A DNA stretch of 64,000 bases, taken from Anaerocolumna sp. AGMB13025 (GTDB lineage Bacteria; Bacillota; Clostridia; Lachnospirales; Lachnospiraceae). Below the pieces are notes generated by a model. The model was not told the origin of the DNA and searched no databases. It saw only the letters and a program-made list of their open reading frames with translations. Of the stretch, positions 43,550-52,994 are shown one piece after another. Numbering within the stretch: the first letter of the stretch is position 1; the number at the start of each line of letters is the position of its first letter. Location of the stretch: positions 5,886,501 to 5,950,500 of the forward strand of contig NZ_CP121445.1 of assembly GCF_029689925.1 (NCBI RefSeq), read 5' to 3'. The position numbers and the translations under genes were made by a program.

Positions 43550-44530
43550 TCACTTAATAGAATTATATAACTCATCTGCCTGTTTTAAGAGTTTATCCAT
43601 GGAATCGACACGGTAATCTTGTGTGGTTGTTCCTGCGTTTGTGTTAGGATCTGTGGTTCCATTCTCCTGTAATACGCGGAGGTAATTACCTAATAAAATG
43701 GTGTACTTTAGTTTTTCTTTCGTAGTTATTTGAAATTTATAAACCCAGTCATCGGCTTCCTCGATGCTTTCTGTATTAACCGGAGTCATGGAATAGCCAT
43801 CAAACAGGGTATATAATTCACTCACCTTAGTTCCAGCTTTCTTGGAATCAGCCTTTGCATTGTCAGCTTTTGCATCGTCACCCTTTAACTCTGCATTTGA
43901 ACTGTTCTTCTTAAGCGCGGTAAAGGTTTCTACCTTTTCAGCGTCAACCGGATACAACACGGAGAACTGGTCCTTACCCGTACTTAATATTGTTCCATCA
44001 TCTGATTTCACTGTATATTTTTCTGTCCCAGCAGTATTTTGACTCTCTTCTAAATCAGATGCAGTAGACCCTACCGGACTATCCGCCGCGGCGCTGTCCG
44101 CCATAGTGGTATCAAAGGTTAGATTACTCTCTGTACTGCCTGCTGCAGAACTGGCACTGTTATCCTGGATACCGTAACTTCGCATGGTTCCGTCGCCTTT
44201 TGCCTGTTCTGTTACGGGTGCCTCCAGGTTCATGGGTGATGAGGTTTTATTTCCTACCATACCATTTTTAAGTACGTTTATGCCTGCAAATAGTACGAAT
44301 ACTACTGCTGCCGCACTTACAAGCCTTCTTACAGGAAATGGTCTTATTTTCTTTTCTTCTTTACGCTGTTCTTCCTGGGGATCGGATTCTTTAATTGCCT
44401 TTAAGGTCCTTGCAATTAGATCCTCTGAGACCTTAATGTTATCAATGTCAAAAGAAGCATTCAGATGGTCTTTCAGCTGCAAATCATCAAAATCGTCTTG
44501 AAGTACATTATTTTTATTATTCTTTTCCAC
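43550..44530 (-). CDS. Anti-sigma factor-like membrane protein
   Basis: 326 aa. A cytoplasmic N-terminus of about 75 residues (anti-sigma position), one TM (LVSAAAVVFVLFAGINVL), then an extracellular Ser/Thr/Ala-rich linker and a C-terminal domain from about 180 of unknown fold. The start is GTG 44530, 7 nt after GGAGG, which lies inside the last codons of the sigma gene; the stop and GTG are separated by one base, so it is translationally coupled. Its position after an ECF sigma gene makes anti-sigma function likely, though no zinc-binding motif is visible. Confidence 0.82.
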   Translation of the reverse strand: MEKNNKNNVLQDDFDDLQLKDHLNASFDIDNIKVSEDLIARTLKAIKESDPQEEQRKEEKKIRPFPVRRLVSAAAVVFVLFAGINVLKNGMVGNKTSSPMNLEAPVTEQAKGDGTMRSYGIQDNSASSAAGSTESNLTFDTTMADSAAADSPVGSTASDLEESQNTAGTEKYTVKSDDGTILSTGKDQFSVLYPVDAEKVETFTALKKNSSNAELKGDDAKADNAKADSKKAGTKVSELYTLFDGYSMTPVNTESIEEADDWVYKFQITTKEKLKYTILLGNYLRVLQENGTTDPNTNAGTTTQDYRVDSMDKLLKQADELYNSIK

Positions 44531-44531
44531 C

Positions 44532-45047
44532 TTAAATCCTCCCTTCAAGGCAAAGCTTTAGTTTCTCTTTTGCTCTGGATAGACGGCTTTTTGCCGTACC
44601 TTCAGCAATCCGTAATAGCTTCGCGGCTTCACTGATGGTCATATCATTGTAGTAAATACACAGTAAAACGTCTTTATATTTGTCGGGCAGTTTCATAACC
44701 TCTTCTCTGATTACCCGATTTTCTTCCTGCTGTTCTACAGCGGTAAAATCGTCATCACCTGCCATGGTATTTTCCTGAAACTCCGTAAAGGGCATAACTC
44801 TTTGATTCCATGCACTTTTCAAATAATCTTTACTGGTATTAATAGTAATACGTATGATCCAAGTCTTAATACTGCTGCTACCTTGAAAGGTACTAAGTTT
44901 CTGATTTACTTTTATAAAAACATCCTGGAAAATATCTTCTGCCAAATGACTATCCTTGACATACATATAAGCTGTCCGTAGAACATCATTTCCGTATTTT
45001 CTCATCAATGTCTCTATGTCGTAAGCCGATTCTTTATCCTCGTACAT
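44532..45047 (-). CDS. ECF RNA polymerase sigma factor
   Basis: 171 aa. Region 2 (DVLRTAYMYVKDSHLAEDIFQDVFIKV) and region 4 (LPDKYKDVLLCIYYNDMTISEAAKLL, IAEGTAKSRLSRAKEKL) are complete; region 3 is absent, as expected for ECF. It is the first gene of a two-gene unit with the coupled anti-sigma. An ECF-type promoter (45169-45196) lies upstream, so it is probably autoregulated. The signal is likely envelope stress; unproven. Confidence 0.95.
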   Translation of the reverse strand: MYEDKESAYDIETLMRKYGNDVLRTAYMYVKDSHLAEDIFQDVFIKVNQKLSTFQGSSSIKTWIIRITINTSKDYLKSAWNQRVMPFTEFQENTMAGDDDFTAVEQQEENRVIREEVMKLPDKYKDVLLCIYYNDMTISEAAKLLRIAEGTAKSRLSRAKEKLKLCLEGRI

Positions 45048-45168
45048 TGATAACTTCCCCCTATATACTTTTTACGCGGTTATATTAGCTCCATCTCCTA
45101 TCCCGTGTATATAATTTAATCGCTTGGCATATATTTATAGCTGCAGTATCAGGTATACTATCAACTAT

Positions 45169-45196
45169 TAGACGATACAAATTAAATAACGGTTCC
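45169..45196 (-). promoter_or_regulatory. ECF-type promoter of the sigma operon
   Basis: On the minus strand GGAACC, a 16-bp spacer and CGTCTA, matching the GGAAC-N16/17-CGTC form recognised by ECF sigma factors. Located about 120 nt upstream of the sigma ATG. Confidence 0.6.
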
Positions 45197-45214
45197 AAAT
45201 AATAACTGGTAATA

Positions 45215-46966
45215 CTATGCAAGTCTTCCATTTCCCTGAGTCAGCTTATAAAGCCCTGCATAAATTCCATTTTGATTCAGGAGCTCATTATGGGTGCCTC
45301 TCTCTTTGATTCCCTCCTCTGTCAATACGATAATATCTTTTGCATTGCGGATGGTTGAGAGTCTGTGGGCTATTACAAAAGTGGTCCTGTTTTTCGCCAG
45401 TTTTTCCAGTGATTCCTGTACTACTTTTTCACTTTCATTATCAAGTGCCGAAGTTGCTTCATCAAAGATTAGTATTGGCGGATTTTTAAGAAATACTCTG
45501 GCTATGCTAAGGCGCTGTTTCTGACCGCCGGATAATTTCACACCTCTTTGTCCGATGTAAGTATCATATCCGTCCGGGAGTTCCATAATAAATTCATGGG
45601 CATTGGCATTTTTAGCAGCTTCTATGATTTCTTCATCGGTGGCTTCTAATTTACCATACCGGATATTATCCATAACCGTACCGGTAAATAGATACACATC
45701 CTGCTGTACGATACCAATATTCTTACGTAAGGAACGCAGCTTTATGTTACGGATATCAACTCCGTCTAACAGGATTTTACCGGAGCTCACTTCATAAAAT
45801 CTTGGTATCAGACTGCAAAGGGTAGTTTTACCGACACCGGAGGAACCAACTAAAGCCAGATAATCTCCGGACTCCACCTTTAAATTAATATTCCCGAATA
45901 CATCAGATTTTGTATCCTGATAACGGAAAGCTACTTCATTAAATTCAATCGTTCCTTTTACTTTTTTAAGAGCGATGGCATCTTTTTTATCAACGATATC
46001 TGGCTGGATTTCCATAATCTCCATAAATCGGTCGAAACCTGTGATACCATTTTGAAACTGCTCCGTAAAATTGATTAGCTTTCGTACCGGTTCTATTATA
46101 TTGTTGATATAAAGCAGGAAGGTAAGGAGATCGCTTAAGGCAATGACTTTATTAGCCATGAGAACGGCTCCGCCGATGATTACCGCTACATTAATTAAAC
46201 TGGTAAAGAATCCAAGTCCGGAATGAAAGGTAGCCATCTGCCAGTAACTGTTGCGCTTGCTCTCTACAAAACGCCGGTTTCCATCGTGGAATTTATCCAT
46301 TTCCTTACTTTCATTGGCAAAGGATTTTACAACACGAATACCGGATAAATTATCTTCAATCTGGGCATTGATTTCTGCAATCCGTTCCCTGTTTTTACGA
46401 AAGGCCGCATTCATCTTATTCTTCATGTAATAAGCAAATACGAACATGATTGGAATAAAGGCAAATACGATTAAGGTGATGGGAAGATTGATGTTAATTA
46501 ATATAATAAAGGCACCTACGAACTTAATGATGGAGATTACGATATCCTCCGGACCGTGATGGCATAATTCGGTAATATCAAAAAGGTCGTTGGTAATTCT
46601 GGACATTAACTGTCCGGTTTTCTGATTATCATAGAAGTTAAAGGATAACTTCTGATAATGTTCAAAGATGTCATTACGCATATCATATTCCATCTTTGCT
46701 CCCATAACATGCCCCTGATAGGCTATGTAGAAATTACATACCATTTCCAAAAGAGCCAATCCAATCATCAGAAAGGATAATTTTATTATGGTATTCATGA
46801 CTTGATTAATCTCATAATGCCCCAGAAGGTCATTGGTTACATACCTGACTATGAGGGGGTATATAAGGGATATTCCTGCTGCCGTTAAAGCAAAAAACAT
46901 ATCCGAGAAAAACAAACCCTTATAAGGTTTATAATAGGATAAAAATTTCTTAAACTTACTACTCAT
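45215..46966 (-). CDS. ABC exporter, fused permease and ATPase
   Basis: 583 aa, BmrA/MsbA type. Six TM helices (about 18-305), then the ATPase: Walker A VGSSGVGKTT, signature LSGGQKQR, Walker B PILIFDEATSAL, H-switch IAHRLST. It differs from the exporter at 4749-6437, so it is not a recent duplicate. AGGTGG lies before the ATG. Probably a homodimeric drug or lipid exporter; the substrate is not visible. The sigma operon downstream has its own promoter. Confidence 0.93.
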   Translation of the reverse strand: MSSKFKKFLSYYKPYKGLFFSDMFFALTAAGISLIYPLIVRYVTNDLLGHYEINQVMNTIIKLSFLMIGLALLEMVCNFYIAYQGHVMGAKMEYDMRNDIFEHYQKLSFNFYDNQKTGQLMSRITNDLFDITELCHHGPEDIVISIIKFVGAFIILININLPITLIVFAFIPIMFVFAYYMKNKMNAAFRKNRERIAEINAQIEDNLSGIRVVKSFANESKEMDKFHDGNRRFVESKRNSYWQMATFHSGLGFFTSLINVAVIIGGAVLMANKVIALSDLLTFLLYINNIIEPVRKLINFTEQFQNGITGFDRFMEIMEIQPDIVDKKDAIALKKVKGTIEFNEVAFRYQDTKSDVFGNINLKVESGDYLALVGSSGVGKTTLCSLIPRFYEVSSGKILLDGVDIRNIKLRSLRKNIGIVQQDVYLFTGTVMDNIRYGKLEATDEEIIEAAKNANAHEFIMELPDGYDTYIGQRGVKLSGGQKQRLSIARVFLKNPPILIFDEATSALDNESEKVVQESLEKLAKNRTTFVIAHRLSTIRNAKDIIVLTEEGIKERGTHNELLNQNGIYAGLYKLTQGNGRLA

Positions 46967-47039
46967 ACTGCCACCTTTTTATTCTTATTATTGTTATATC
47001 AAGTATACTCGGCAATGCATTTTTCGTTGACGGTTCCTA

Positions 47040-47330
47040 CTTGATACAATTTCGTTTATTTGCTTCGTTTATCTGCTTCATTTATTTTTCTTTGTTGATT
47101 TTACTTCGTTAATTGTTCTTCATTGATCGTTCTTCGTTAATCTGTCTATGCTGTTTTATCTTCGTTGTTCTATTTTTGTTGTTCCATTTTTGTTCCACTT
47201 TTTGTTTCGCTTTATGTTCCACTTTTGTTGTTCCACTTTTTGTTCCACCTTTTGTTTCGCTTTATGTTCCACTTTTGTTGTTCCACTTTTTGTTCCACTT
47301 TTTGTTTCACTTTTCGTTTCATCAATTATA
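47040..47330. repeat. T-rich minisatellite with 50-bp period
   Basis: GTTTCGCTTTATGTTCCACT starts at 47204, 47254 and (degenerate) 47304, giving a 50-bp period built from smaller GTTCCACTTTT units. Looser CTTCGTT-type repeats precede it from 47040. Some plus-strand frames stay open by chance and read Phe/Leu-rich junk; not coding. Confidence 0.75.
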
Positions 47331-47451
47331 ATTAAAGATTCTTCATTTATACTTACTTAATGCTTTTCGATGCTGACTCTTAGATACTGGTTCTAACATA
47401 AAATTCTCAGCTTAAACCAATTGACTCACTTTTCCCCGTAAATACTGACAT

Positions 47452-47603
47452 AATAAGGAAGAGCCTGACCACACAAACACTTATATAAATAACTGGTACT
47501 GTTCCAAAGCTTTTTTTACTCCGTTAAATAACTTAATCAAGTAAAACAAACCCGGATAATTCATCAGTATTTTAAGTGGTTTTTGAGTCAGGCTCCTTAT
47601 TAA
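47452..47603. repeat. Inverted-repeat element downstream of pfkA
   Basis: Ends AATAAGGAAGAGCCTGAC and GTCAGGCTCCTTATT are inverted copies apart from an extra GA, separated by about 115 bp with no ORF. Could be a MITE or a terminator-type repeat for pfkA. Confidence 0.5.
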
Positions 47604-47651
47604 TAATACAAATATGAATTAATTCTTACACCCAAAACGTGCTTAACCGTT

Positions 47652-48626
47652 CTATTTGGATAATAACTTTGCCATATCATATAAGTATTGATCGATGTCT
47701 TTCTTCATAGCTAGAGCTTCTTTTACATCAAAGTCAACATATTTGCCGTTTCTGTAACCTACAACGCGGTTCGTGGCACCTTTGCATAATAATTCTACAC
47801 CATATGCACCCATTGCAGAAGCATGTACCCTGTCAATGCAGGTTGGGCTTCCGCCTCTTTGGATATGACCGATGATGGTTGCTCTGGTTTCCATACCGGT
47901 TGCTGCTTCGATTCTCTTAGCCATGTTATTGGAATCACCGATACCTTCCGCATTGACAATGATGTAATGCTTCTTGCCGGTTTTTCTTCTTTCAATGATA
48001 TTGTCGATTATTTTTTGTTCATCATAATCATATCGTTCTGTAATAAGGATGTCTTCCGCACCATTGGCAATACCGCACCACAGGGCAATATAGCCGGCTT
48101 TTCTACCCATAACTTCAATAATACTGCATCTTTCATGGGACGTTGAGGTATCTCTTACCTTATCAATTGCTTCCATGGCAGTATTAACTGCTGTATCAAA
48201 TCCGATGGTATAATCCGTACAGGTTATATCAAGGTCAATGGTTCCTGGTAAACCTACCGTATTGATTCCTCTTGCTGCAAGATCAGCCGCGCCACGGAAA
48301 GAACCATCACCGCCGATTACCACAAGACCGTCAATGCCATGCTTTCTGCAGATCTCGGCACCCTTGTCCTGACCTTCTGTTGTCATGAATTCCTTGCTTC
48401 TGGCAGTATACAGAATTGTACCGCCTCTTTGAATGATATCGGAAACACTTTTTGAGTCCATATCAAATATATCTTCTTCCAAAAGACCGCTGTAGCCTCT
48501 TCTGATACCTTTTACTTTTATTCCATTGGCTAAAGCTGTTCTAACAACTGCTCTGATTGCTGCGTTCATACCCGGTGCGTCACCACCGCTTGTTAATACA
48601 CCTATTGTTTTTATCTCGTTTGCCAT
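47652..48626 (-). CDS. pfkA: ATP-dependent 6-phosphofructokinase
   Basis: 324 aa, standard bacterial Pfk. It phosphorylates fructose 6-phosphate to the 1,6-bisphosphate in glycolysis. Seen: GGDAPGMNAAIR, GGDGSFRGA (Gly after GGD fits ATP rather than pyrophosphate use), GTIDLDI with the catalytic Asp, and MGRKAGYIAL. It follows dnaE by 35 bp with GGAGGTGA, so both are in one transcript, the usual Firmicute order. Confidence 0.97.
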   Translation of the reverse strand: MANEIKTIGVLTSGGDAPGMNAAIRAVVRTALANGIKVKGIRRGYSGLLEEDIFDMDSKSVSDIIQRGGTILYTARSKEFMTTEGQDKGAEICRKHGIDGLVVIGGDGSFRGAADLAARGINTVGLPGTIDLDITCTDYTIGFDTAVNTAMEAIDKVRDTSTSHERCSIIEVMGRKAGYIALWCGIANGAEDILITERYDYDEQKIIDNIIERRKTGKKHYIIVNAEGIGDSNNMAKRIEAATGMETRATIIGHIQRGGSPTCIDRVHASAMGAYGVELLCKGATNRVVGYRNGKYVDFDVKEALAMKKDIDQYLYDMAKLLSK

Positions 48627-48661
48627 GACTTCACCTCCAAAAAATCTAAATTGCTTATATT

Positions 48662-51600
48662 TTAATCTATTTTTCTAGCTTTTTCAATACTATTTTCTAT
48701 GACTTTTATATTTGCTTCCGTATAAATTTGTTTTAGCTTATCAATCAGTTCCACTTCTGCCTTAATTCCCATGCTTTTAGGCAGGTGTTTTATGGCTTTT
48801 TCACCCTCGAGATATATACATACACTGTCTCTGCCGTCATATTCACTTAATATACCATACAGCCTTTGTTCATCTTCCACAAACCTGTCTTTATTGGGAT
48901 ACTTAATCCAGATTTCCTTTGGAATACTGTCAAAGGGGATGATTTCCTGACAGATTAATTTAGCGGGCTTGTCTTCTTCTACTGATATTTTTCCCCGTAC
49001 CAGGACTTTATTATCCTCATTGAGATGTAATTTATATTTATCATAATCTCTTGGGAATATGATAATCTCAACGGCACCCACCATATCTTCCAGGGTGATA
49101 AAGGCCATCATGGAGTTGGTTTTCGTGGTTTTTAAGGTTTTACCGGTAATAATACCACCCACTGTGGCATAGCTGCCGTCATTTACTTTCACTTCGTTAT
49201 TCTCTTCGTCAATGGAAAAGTCCAACGTAGTGTTTGTTATATTTTTCTTTAATAAATCTGCATAAGCCTCTAAGGGATGACCGCTTACGTAGACACCCAT
49301 TACTTCTTTTTCCAGATTAAGCTTCTGTTCAATGGTGTATTCTCCTACCTCGGGCAGGTTTATTTCATAATTCATCTTATCTTCTTCCCCGGCAAAATCA
49401 AATAAGGAGATCTGACCCGTTAAGTTTCTCTTCTTATTCTGAGCAACATCATCCAGCACCTGGACATAAATCATCATTAACTGCTTTCTGGTACCAGGCA
49501 GGCTGTCAAAGGCACCGGATTTGATAAAGCTTTCCACCGTCCTTTTATTTACCTCTTTTCCCGATAACCGTTCTGCAAAGTCTTTTAGACTGGTAAAACA
49601 GCCGTTCGCCTCTCTTTCCTTTACAACCGCTTCGATAACCGGTCTTCCAAGCCCTTTAATAGCGGATAGCCCATAACGGATGGCGCCGTTTGATACGGAA
49701 AAAGTACTGTCCCCCTCGTTAATATCCGGCGGTAAGATTTTAATCCCCATCTGCCTGCAGGTAAAGATATATTCTGCTACTTTACCCGAGTTATCTATTA
49801 CAGAGGTAATTAAGGCCGCCATAAATTCCAGCGGATAATAACATTTTAAATAAGCCGTCTGATAAGCTACTACTGAATAAGCTGCTGCGTGGGACTTATT
49901 AAAAGCATAATTGGCAAAGTCCGTCATTTCATCAAAGATATGATTGGCAACCTCTTCAGAAATGCCATTCTTAATACAGCCGGGTACACCAGCCTCCTCA
50001 TTGCCATATACAAAATAGTAACGTTCCTTTTCCATTACGGAAGCCTTTTTCTTGGACATGGCACGGCGTACCAAATCACTTCGCCCATAGCTGTAACCTG
50101 CCAGATCCCGTACAATCTGCATAACCTGTTCCTGGTATACAATACAGCCGTATGTAGGAGCAAGAATCGGTTCTAACTGGGGGCATTCATAGATAATACT
50201 TCCGGCTGAATTCTTCCCTTTGATATATTTGGGTATGAAATCCATTGGACCTGGGCGATAAAGCGCATTACCGGCTATAATATCCTCCAGGCTGGTTGGC
50301 TTTAATTCTTTTAAGAAGTTCTTCATTCCGGAACTTTCAAACTGGAAGATACCGTCTGTTTTAGCAGAGGCAAATAAAGCATATACATTTTTATCCTCAT
50401 AGTCAATGGCGTCAATGTCTAACTTTTTCCCATCTTCTAATTTTTTATTGATCAAACGTACCGCATTCTGAATTACGGTCAGTGTTCTAAGACCTAAAAA
50501 GTCCATCTTAAGAAGTCCCAGTTCCTCTAAGGTTGTCATTGTAAACTGAGTCGTGATCGAGTCATCGGAGGCGCGGGATAACGGTACATATTCCATTACG
50601 GGAGCTTTACTGATTACAACTCCGGCAGCATGCATGGACGTATGTCTTGGCAGTCCTTCCAGACGCATGGACATATCAATCAGATACCGTATTTCATCAT
50701 CACCGTCATATAAGCTTTGAAGGTCCTTATTTAGCTTTAATGCTTTTCCTATGGTTATTCCCAGTTCGGTAGGTATCATTTTGGCTACCGTATCCACTCT
50801 GGCATACCCTAAGTCCAGGGCACGTCCTACATCCCGGATTACCGCTCTGGCCGCCATGGTTCCGAAGGTTACAATCTGTACTACCCGGTCTTTGCCGTAT
50901 TTGCTTACTACATAATCAATTACTTCCTGCCTGCGCTCAAAGCAGAAGTCAATATCAATATCTGGCATAGTCAGACGTTCCGGATTCAGGAAACGCTCAA
51001 ACAGCAGATTATATTTTGTAGGATCAATATTGGTAATCCCCAGGGAATAGGAAACAATACTTCCGGCAGCACTTCCTCTTCCGGGACCCACCATGATTTC
51101 ATGATCTCTGGCATATTTTATAAAATCTCCTACGATAAGGAAATAATCCACAAAGCCCATACTGCGGATGGTTTCAATTTCATAGTCTAACCGCTCAACT
51201 AGTTCCTGGGGTGGGTTCGGATACCGCTCATAAAATCCTTCCTGGCATAATTTCTTTAAATAATCCAGTGCAGTGTAACCCTTTGGAACATCAAATTTAG
51301 GCAGCTTGTATTCACCGAATTCAATTTCCACCTGACAACGCTCTGCTATTCTTTGGGTATTCTCAAGGGCTTCGCCTGCATAGGGGAATAATTTGGCCAT
51401 TTCCTCCGGAGATTTTATAAAATATTGTCCTCCGTCATACCGCATTCGGTTTTCATCCGTTACTTTTTTCTGGGTCTGTATGCACAGCAGGATATCATGG
51501 GCTGCGGCATCACTTTCCAGGGTGTAATGGACATCATTCGTTGCAACCAGGGCGATTTTTGTTTCATTACTCATTCTAAGAAGTCCCTGGTTCACGGTCT

Positions 51601-52150
51601 TTTGTTCCGGTATACCATGATCTTGAAGCTCTAAGAAGAAGTTGCCTTCTCCAAAGATTTCCTGTAAATTAAGGGCTGCCCTCTTCGCTTCTTCATAAAA
51701 GCCCTTGCGCAGGTTACTGGCAATCTCACCGCCAAGGCAGGCACTAAGCGCAATAATACCTTCGTGATGTTCTTTTAAGACTTCATAGTCAACTCTTGGT
51801 TTGTAGTAAAACCCTTCTAAAAAACCCTTGGAAACAATTTTCATCAGATTGGCATAGCCGGTATTATTCTCTGCCAATAAAACCAGATGATAATACCGGT
51901 CATCGGAGGAATTGGCTTCTCTGTCAAACCGGGAACCGGGGGCTACATAAACTTCACAGCCGATGATTGGACGGATACCCTCTGCACGACAGGCACGGTA
52001 AAAATCGATGACTCCATACATAACACCGTGATCTGTAATAGCCATACTATCCATGCCAAGTTCTTTGGTTCTTGCAACCATTTCTTTGATTTTGCCGGAA
52101 CCGTCTAATAAACTGTATTCTGTATGTAAATGCAAATGCGCGAAATTCAT
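48662..52150 (-). CDS. dnaE: DNA polymerase III alpha subunit
   Basis: 1162 aa. PHP domain at the N-terminus (HLHTEYSLLDG, ITDHGVMYG), then the polymerase core with catalytic PDIDIDF and GPGRGSAAGSIVSY, the tandem helix-hairpin-helix region and a C-terminal OB fold (VGGIITGKTLKTTKTNSMMA). Length and order fit the DnaE type that works with PolC in Firmicutes. AGGAG lies before ATG 52150. Upstream of pfkA in the same unit. Confidence 0.97.
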   Translation of the reverse strand: MNFAHLHLHTEYSLLDGSGKIKEMVARTKELGMDSMAITDHGVMYGVIDFYRACRAEGIRPIIGCEVYVAPGSRFDREANSSDDRYYHLVLLAENNTGYANLMKIVSKGFLEGFYYKPRVDYEVLKEHHEGIIALSACLGGEIASNLRKGFYEEAKRAALNLQEIFGEGNFFLELQDHGIPEQKTVNQGLLRMSNETKIALVATNDVHYTLESDAAAHDILLCIQTQKKVTDENRMRYDGGQYFIKSPEEMAKLFPYAGEALENTQRIAERCQVEIEFGEYKLPKFDVPKGYTALDYLKKLCQEGFYERYPNPPQELVERLDYEIETIRSMGFVDYFLIVGDFIKYARDHEIMVGPGRGSAAGSIVSYSLGITNIDPTKYNLLFERFLNPERLTMPDIDIDFCFERRQEVIDYVVSKYGKDRVVQIVTFGTMAARAVIRDVGRALDLGYARVDTVAKMIPTELGITIGKALKLNKDLQSLYDGDDEIRYLIDMSMRLEGLPRHTSMHAAGVVISKAPVMEYVPLSRASDDSITTQFTMTTLEELGLLKMDFLGLRTLTVIQNAVRLINKKLEDGKKLDIDAIDYEDKNVYALFASAKTDGIFQFESSGMKNFLKELKPTSLEDIIAGNALYRPGPMDFIPKYIKGKNSAGSIIYECPQLEPILAPTYGCIVYQEQVMQIVRDLAGYSYGRSDLVRRAMSKKKASVMEKERYYFVYGNEEAGVPGCIKNGISEEVANHIFDEMTDFANYAFNKSHAAAYSVVAYQTAYLKCYYPLEFMAALITSVIDNSGKVAEYIFTCRQMGIKILPPDINEGDSTFSVSNGAIRYGLSAIKGLGRPVIEAVVKEREANGCFTSLKDFAERLSGKEVNKRTVESFIKSGAFDSLPGTRKQLMMIYVQVLDDVAQNKKRNLTGQISLFDFAGEEDKMNYEINLPEVGEYTIEQKLNLEKEVMGVYVSGHPLEAYADLLKKNITNTTLDFSIDEENNEVKVNDGSYATVGGIITGKTLKTTKTNSMMAFITLEDMVGAVEIIIFPRDYDKYKLHLNEDNKVLVRGKISVEEDKPAKLICQEIIPFDSIPKEIWIKYPNKDRFVEDEQRLYGILSEYDGRDSVCIYLEGEKAIKHLPKSMGIKAEVELIDKLKQIYTEANIKVIENSIEKARKID

Positions 52151-52849
52151 AACTGCTCCTATCTACCCGTAAATTGGGCTTAAATCCGGTGATTCTTAAA
52201 TGAACTGTATACTGTTACTTTTTTTAATATCTTTTTCGATATCTTTTTCAATATCTTTTTCAATATCTTCAGCCGGTTAAGGTTTTATAATAATGAAGTT
52301 TTGAAACCTAAGCTATATTTATTTTATTTGATACAGCTTTTGAAACTAATAACAACTTGATTATAACACATTTTTTCTAATTCGTAAAAGTAAATAACAA
52401 AATTCAAAACAAATGTTCTTTACTTCTATTACAGTTTTTTTATTTACAGGTTTTTTCTTAACAGACCGAATACAGGAAGTTACCATATCCTTATATTGGA
52501 GTCATTTTATTGATAACTATATTTTATGGCTTTCACTCGTAAAAAATAAGCCGCCACAGATAATAAATCTTACCGCTAGGGTGAACCGGAGCTTTCTATT
52601 CCATGAAATTTATGAATACACATATCCGCACAAAAAAAGTGTACGTTCGTTTACTTGTGTATTTACCACAAAATTCAAAAAATATGAAACCGGTTCAAAC
52701 CTCTGGTTAACTTATTACCTGCAACAGCCTTTTATACCGAACTTTCTTTTGTAAATAGTTAAGAACAGTTGTTTTTTCTAAATATTTATATTGAGTAATA
52801 GTTATTTTACTAAATAATAGACTTTCGAATTAGTTATTTTGCGTAATAA
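52151..52849. other. Intergenic region, no confident gene
   Basis: Contains a 12-bp repeat (ATATCTTTTTCA, 52225-52270) near the dnaE start. A 113-codon plus-strand frame at 52413-52754 has no ribosome site and a composition like its AT-rich surroundings; I do not call it. Confidence 0.5.
52225..52270. repeat. 12-bp tandem repeat before dnaE
   Basis: Four near-identical ATATCTTTTTCA units. Confidence 0.8.
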
Positions 52850-52970
52850 TTGTCTTTCGGATTCGTTGTTCTCCGGATTCGTTGTCCTCCGGATTCGTTT
52901 TATTTTGGATTAGTTTTATTTTGAATCAGTTGTCCTCCGAATCGTTATCTTTCGGTTCAGTTGTCTATCA
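52850..52970. repeat. 16-bp degenerate minisatellite
   Basis: Units like GTCCTCCGGATTCGTT repeated about seven times with drift, just 3' of the deacetylase gene. Confidence 0.7.
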
Positions 52971-52994
52971 GCACGATAATCTTTAAATCAAGGG

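Noticed and set aside
47113-47360. Two overlapping Phe/Val-rich ORFs
   Set aside because: Artefact of the 50-bp T-rich minisatellite.
52413-52754. 113-codon plus-strand ORF between dnaE and the deacetylase gene
   Set aside because: No ribosome site or promoter, composition like random AT-rich DNA, no domain pattern.
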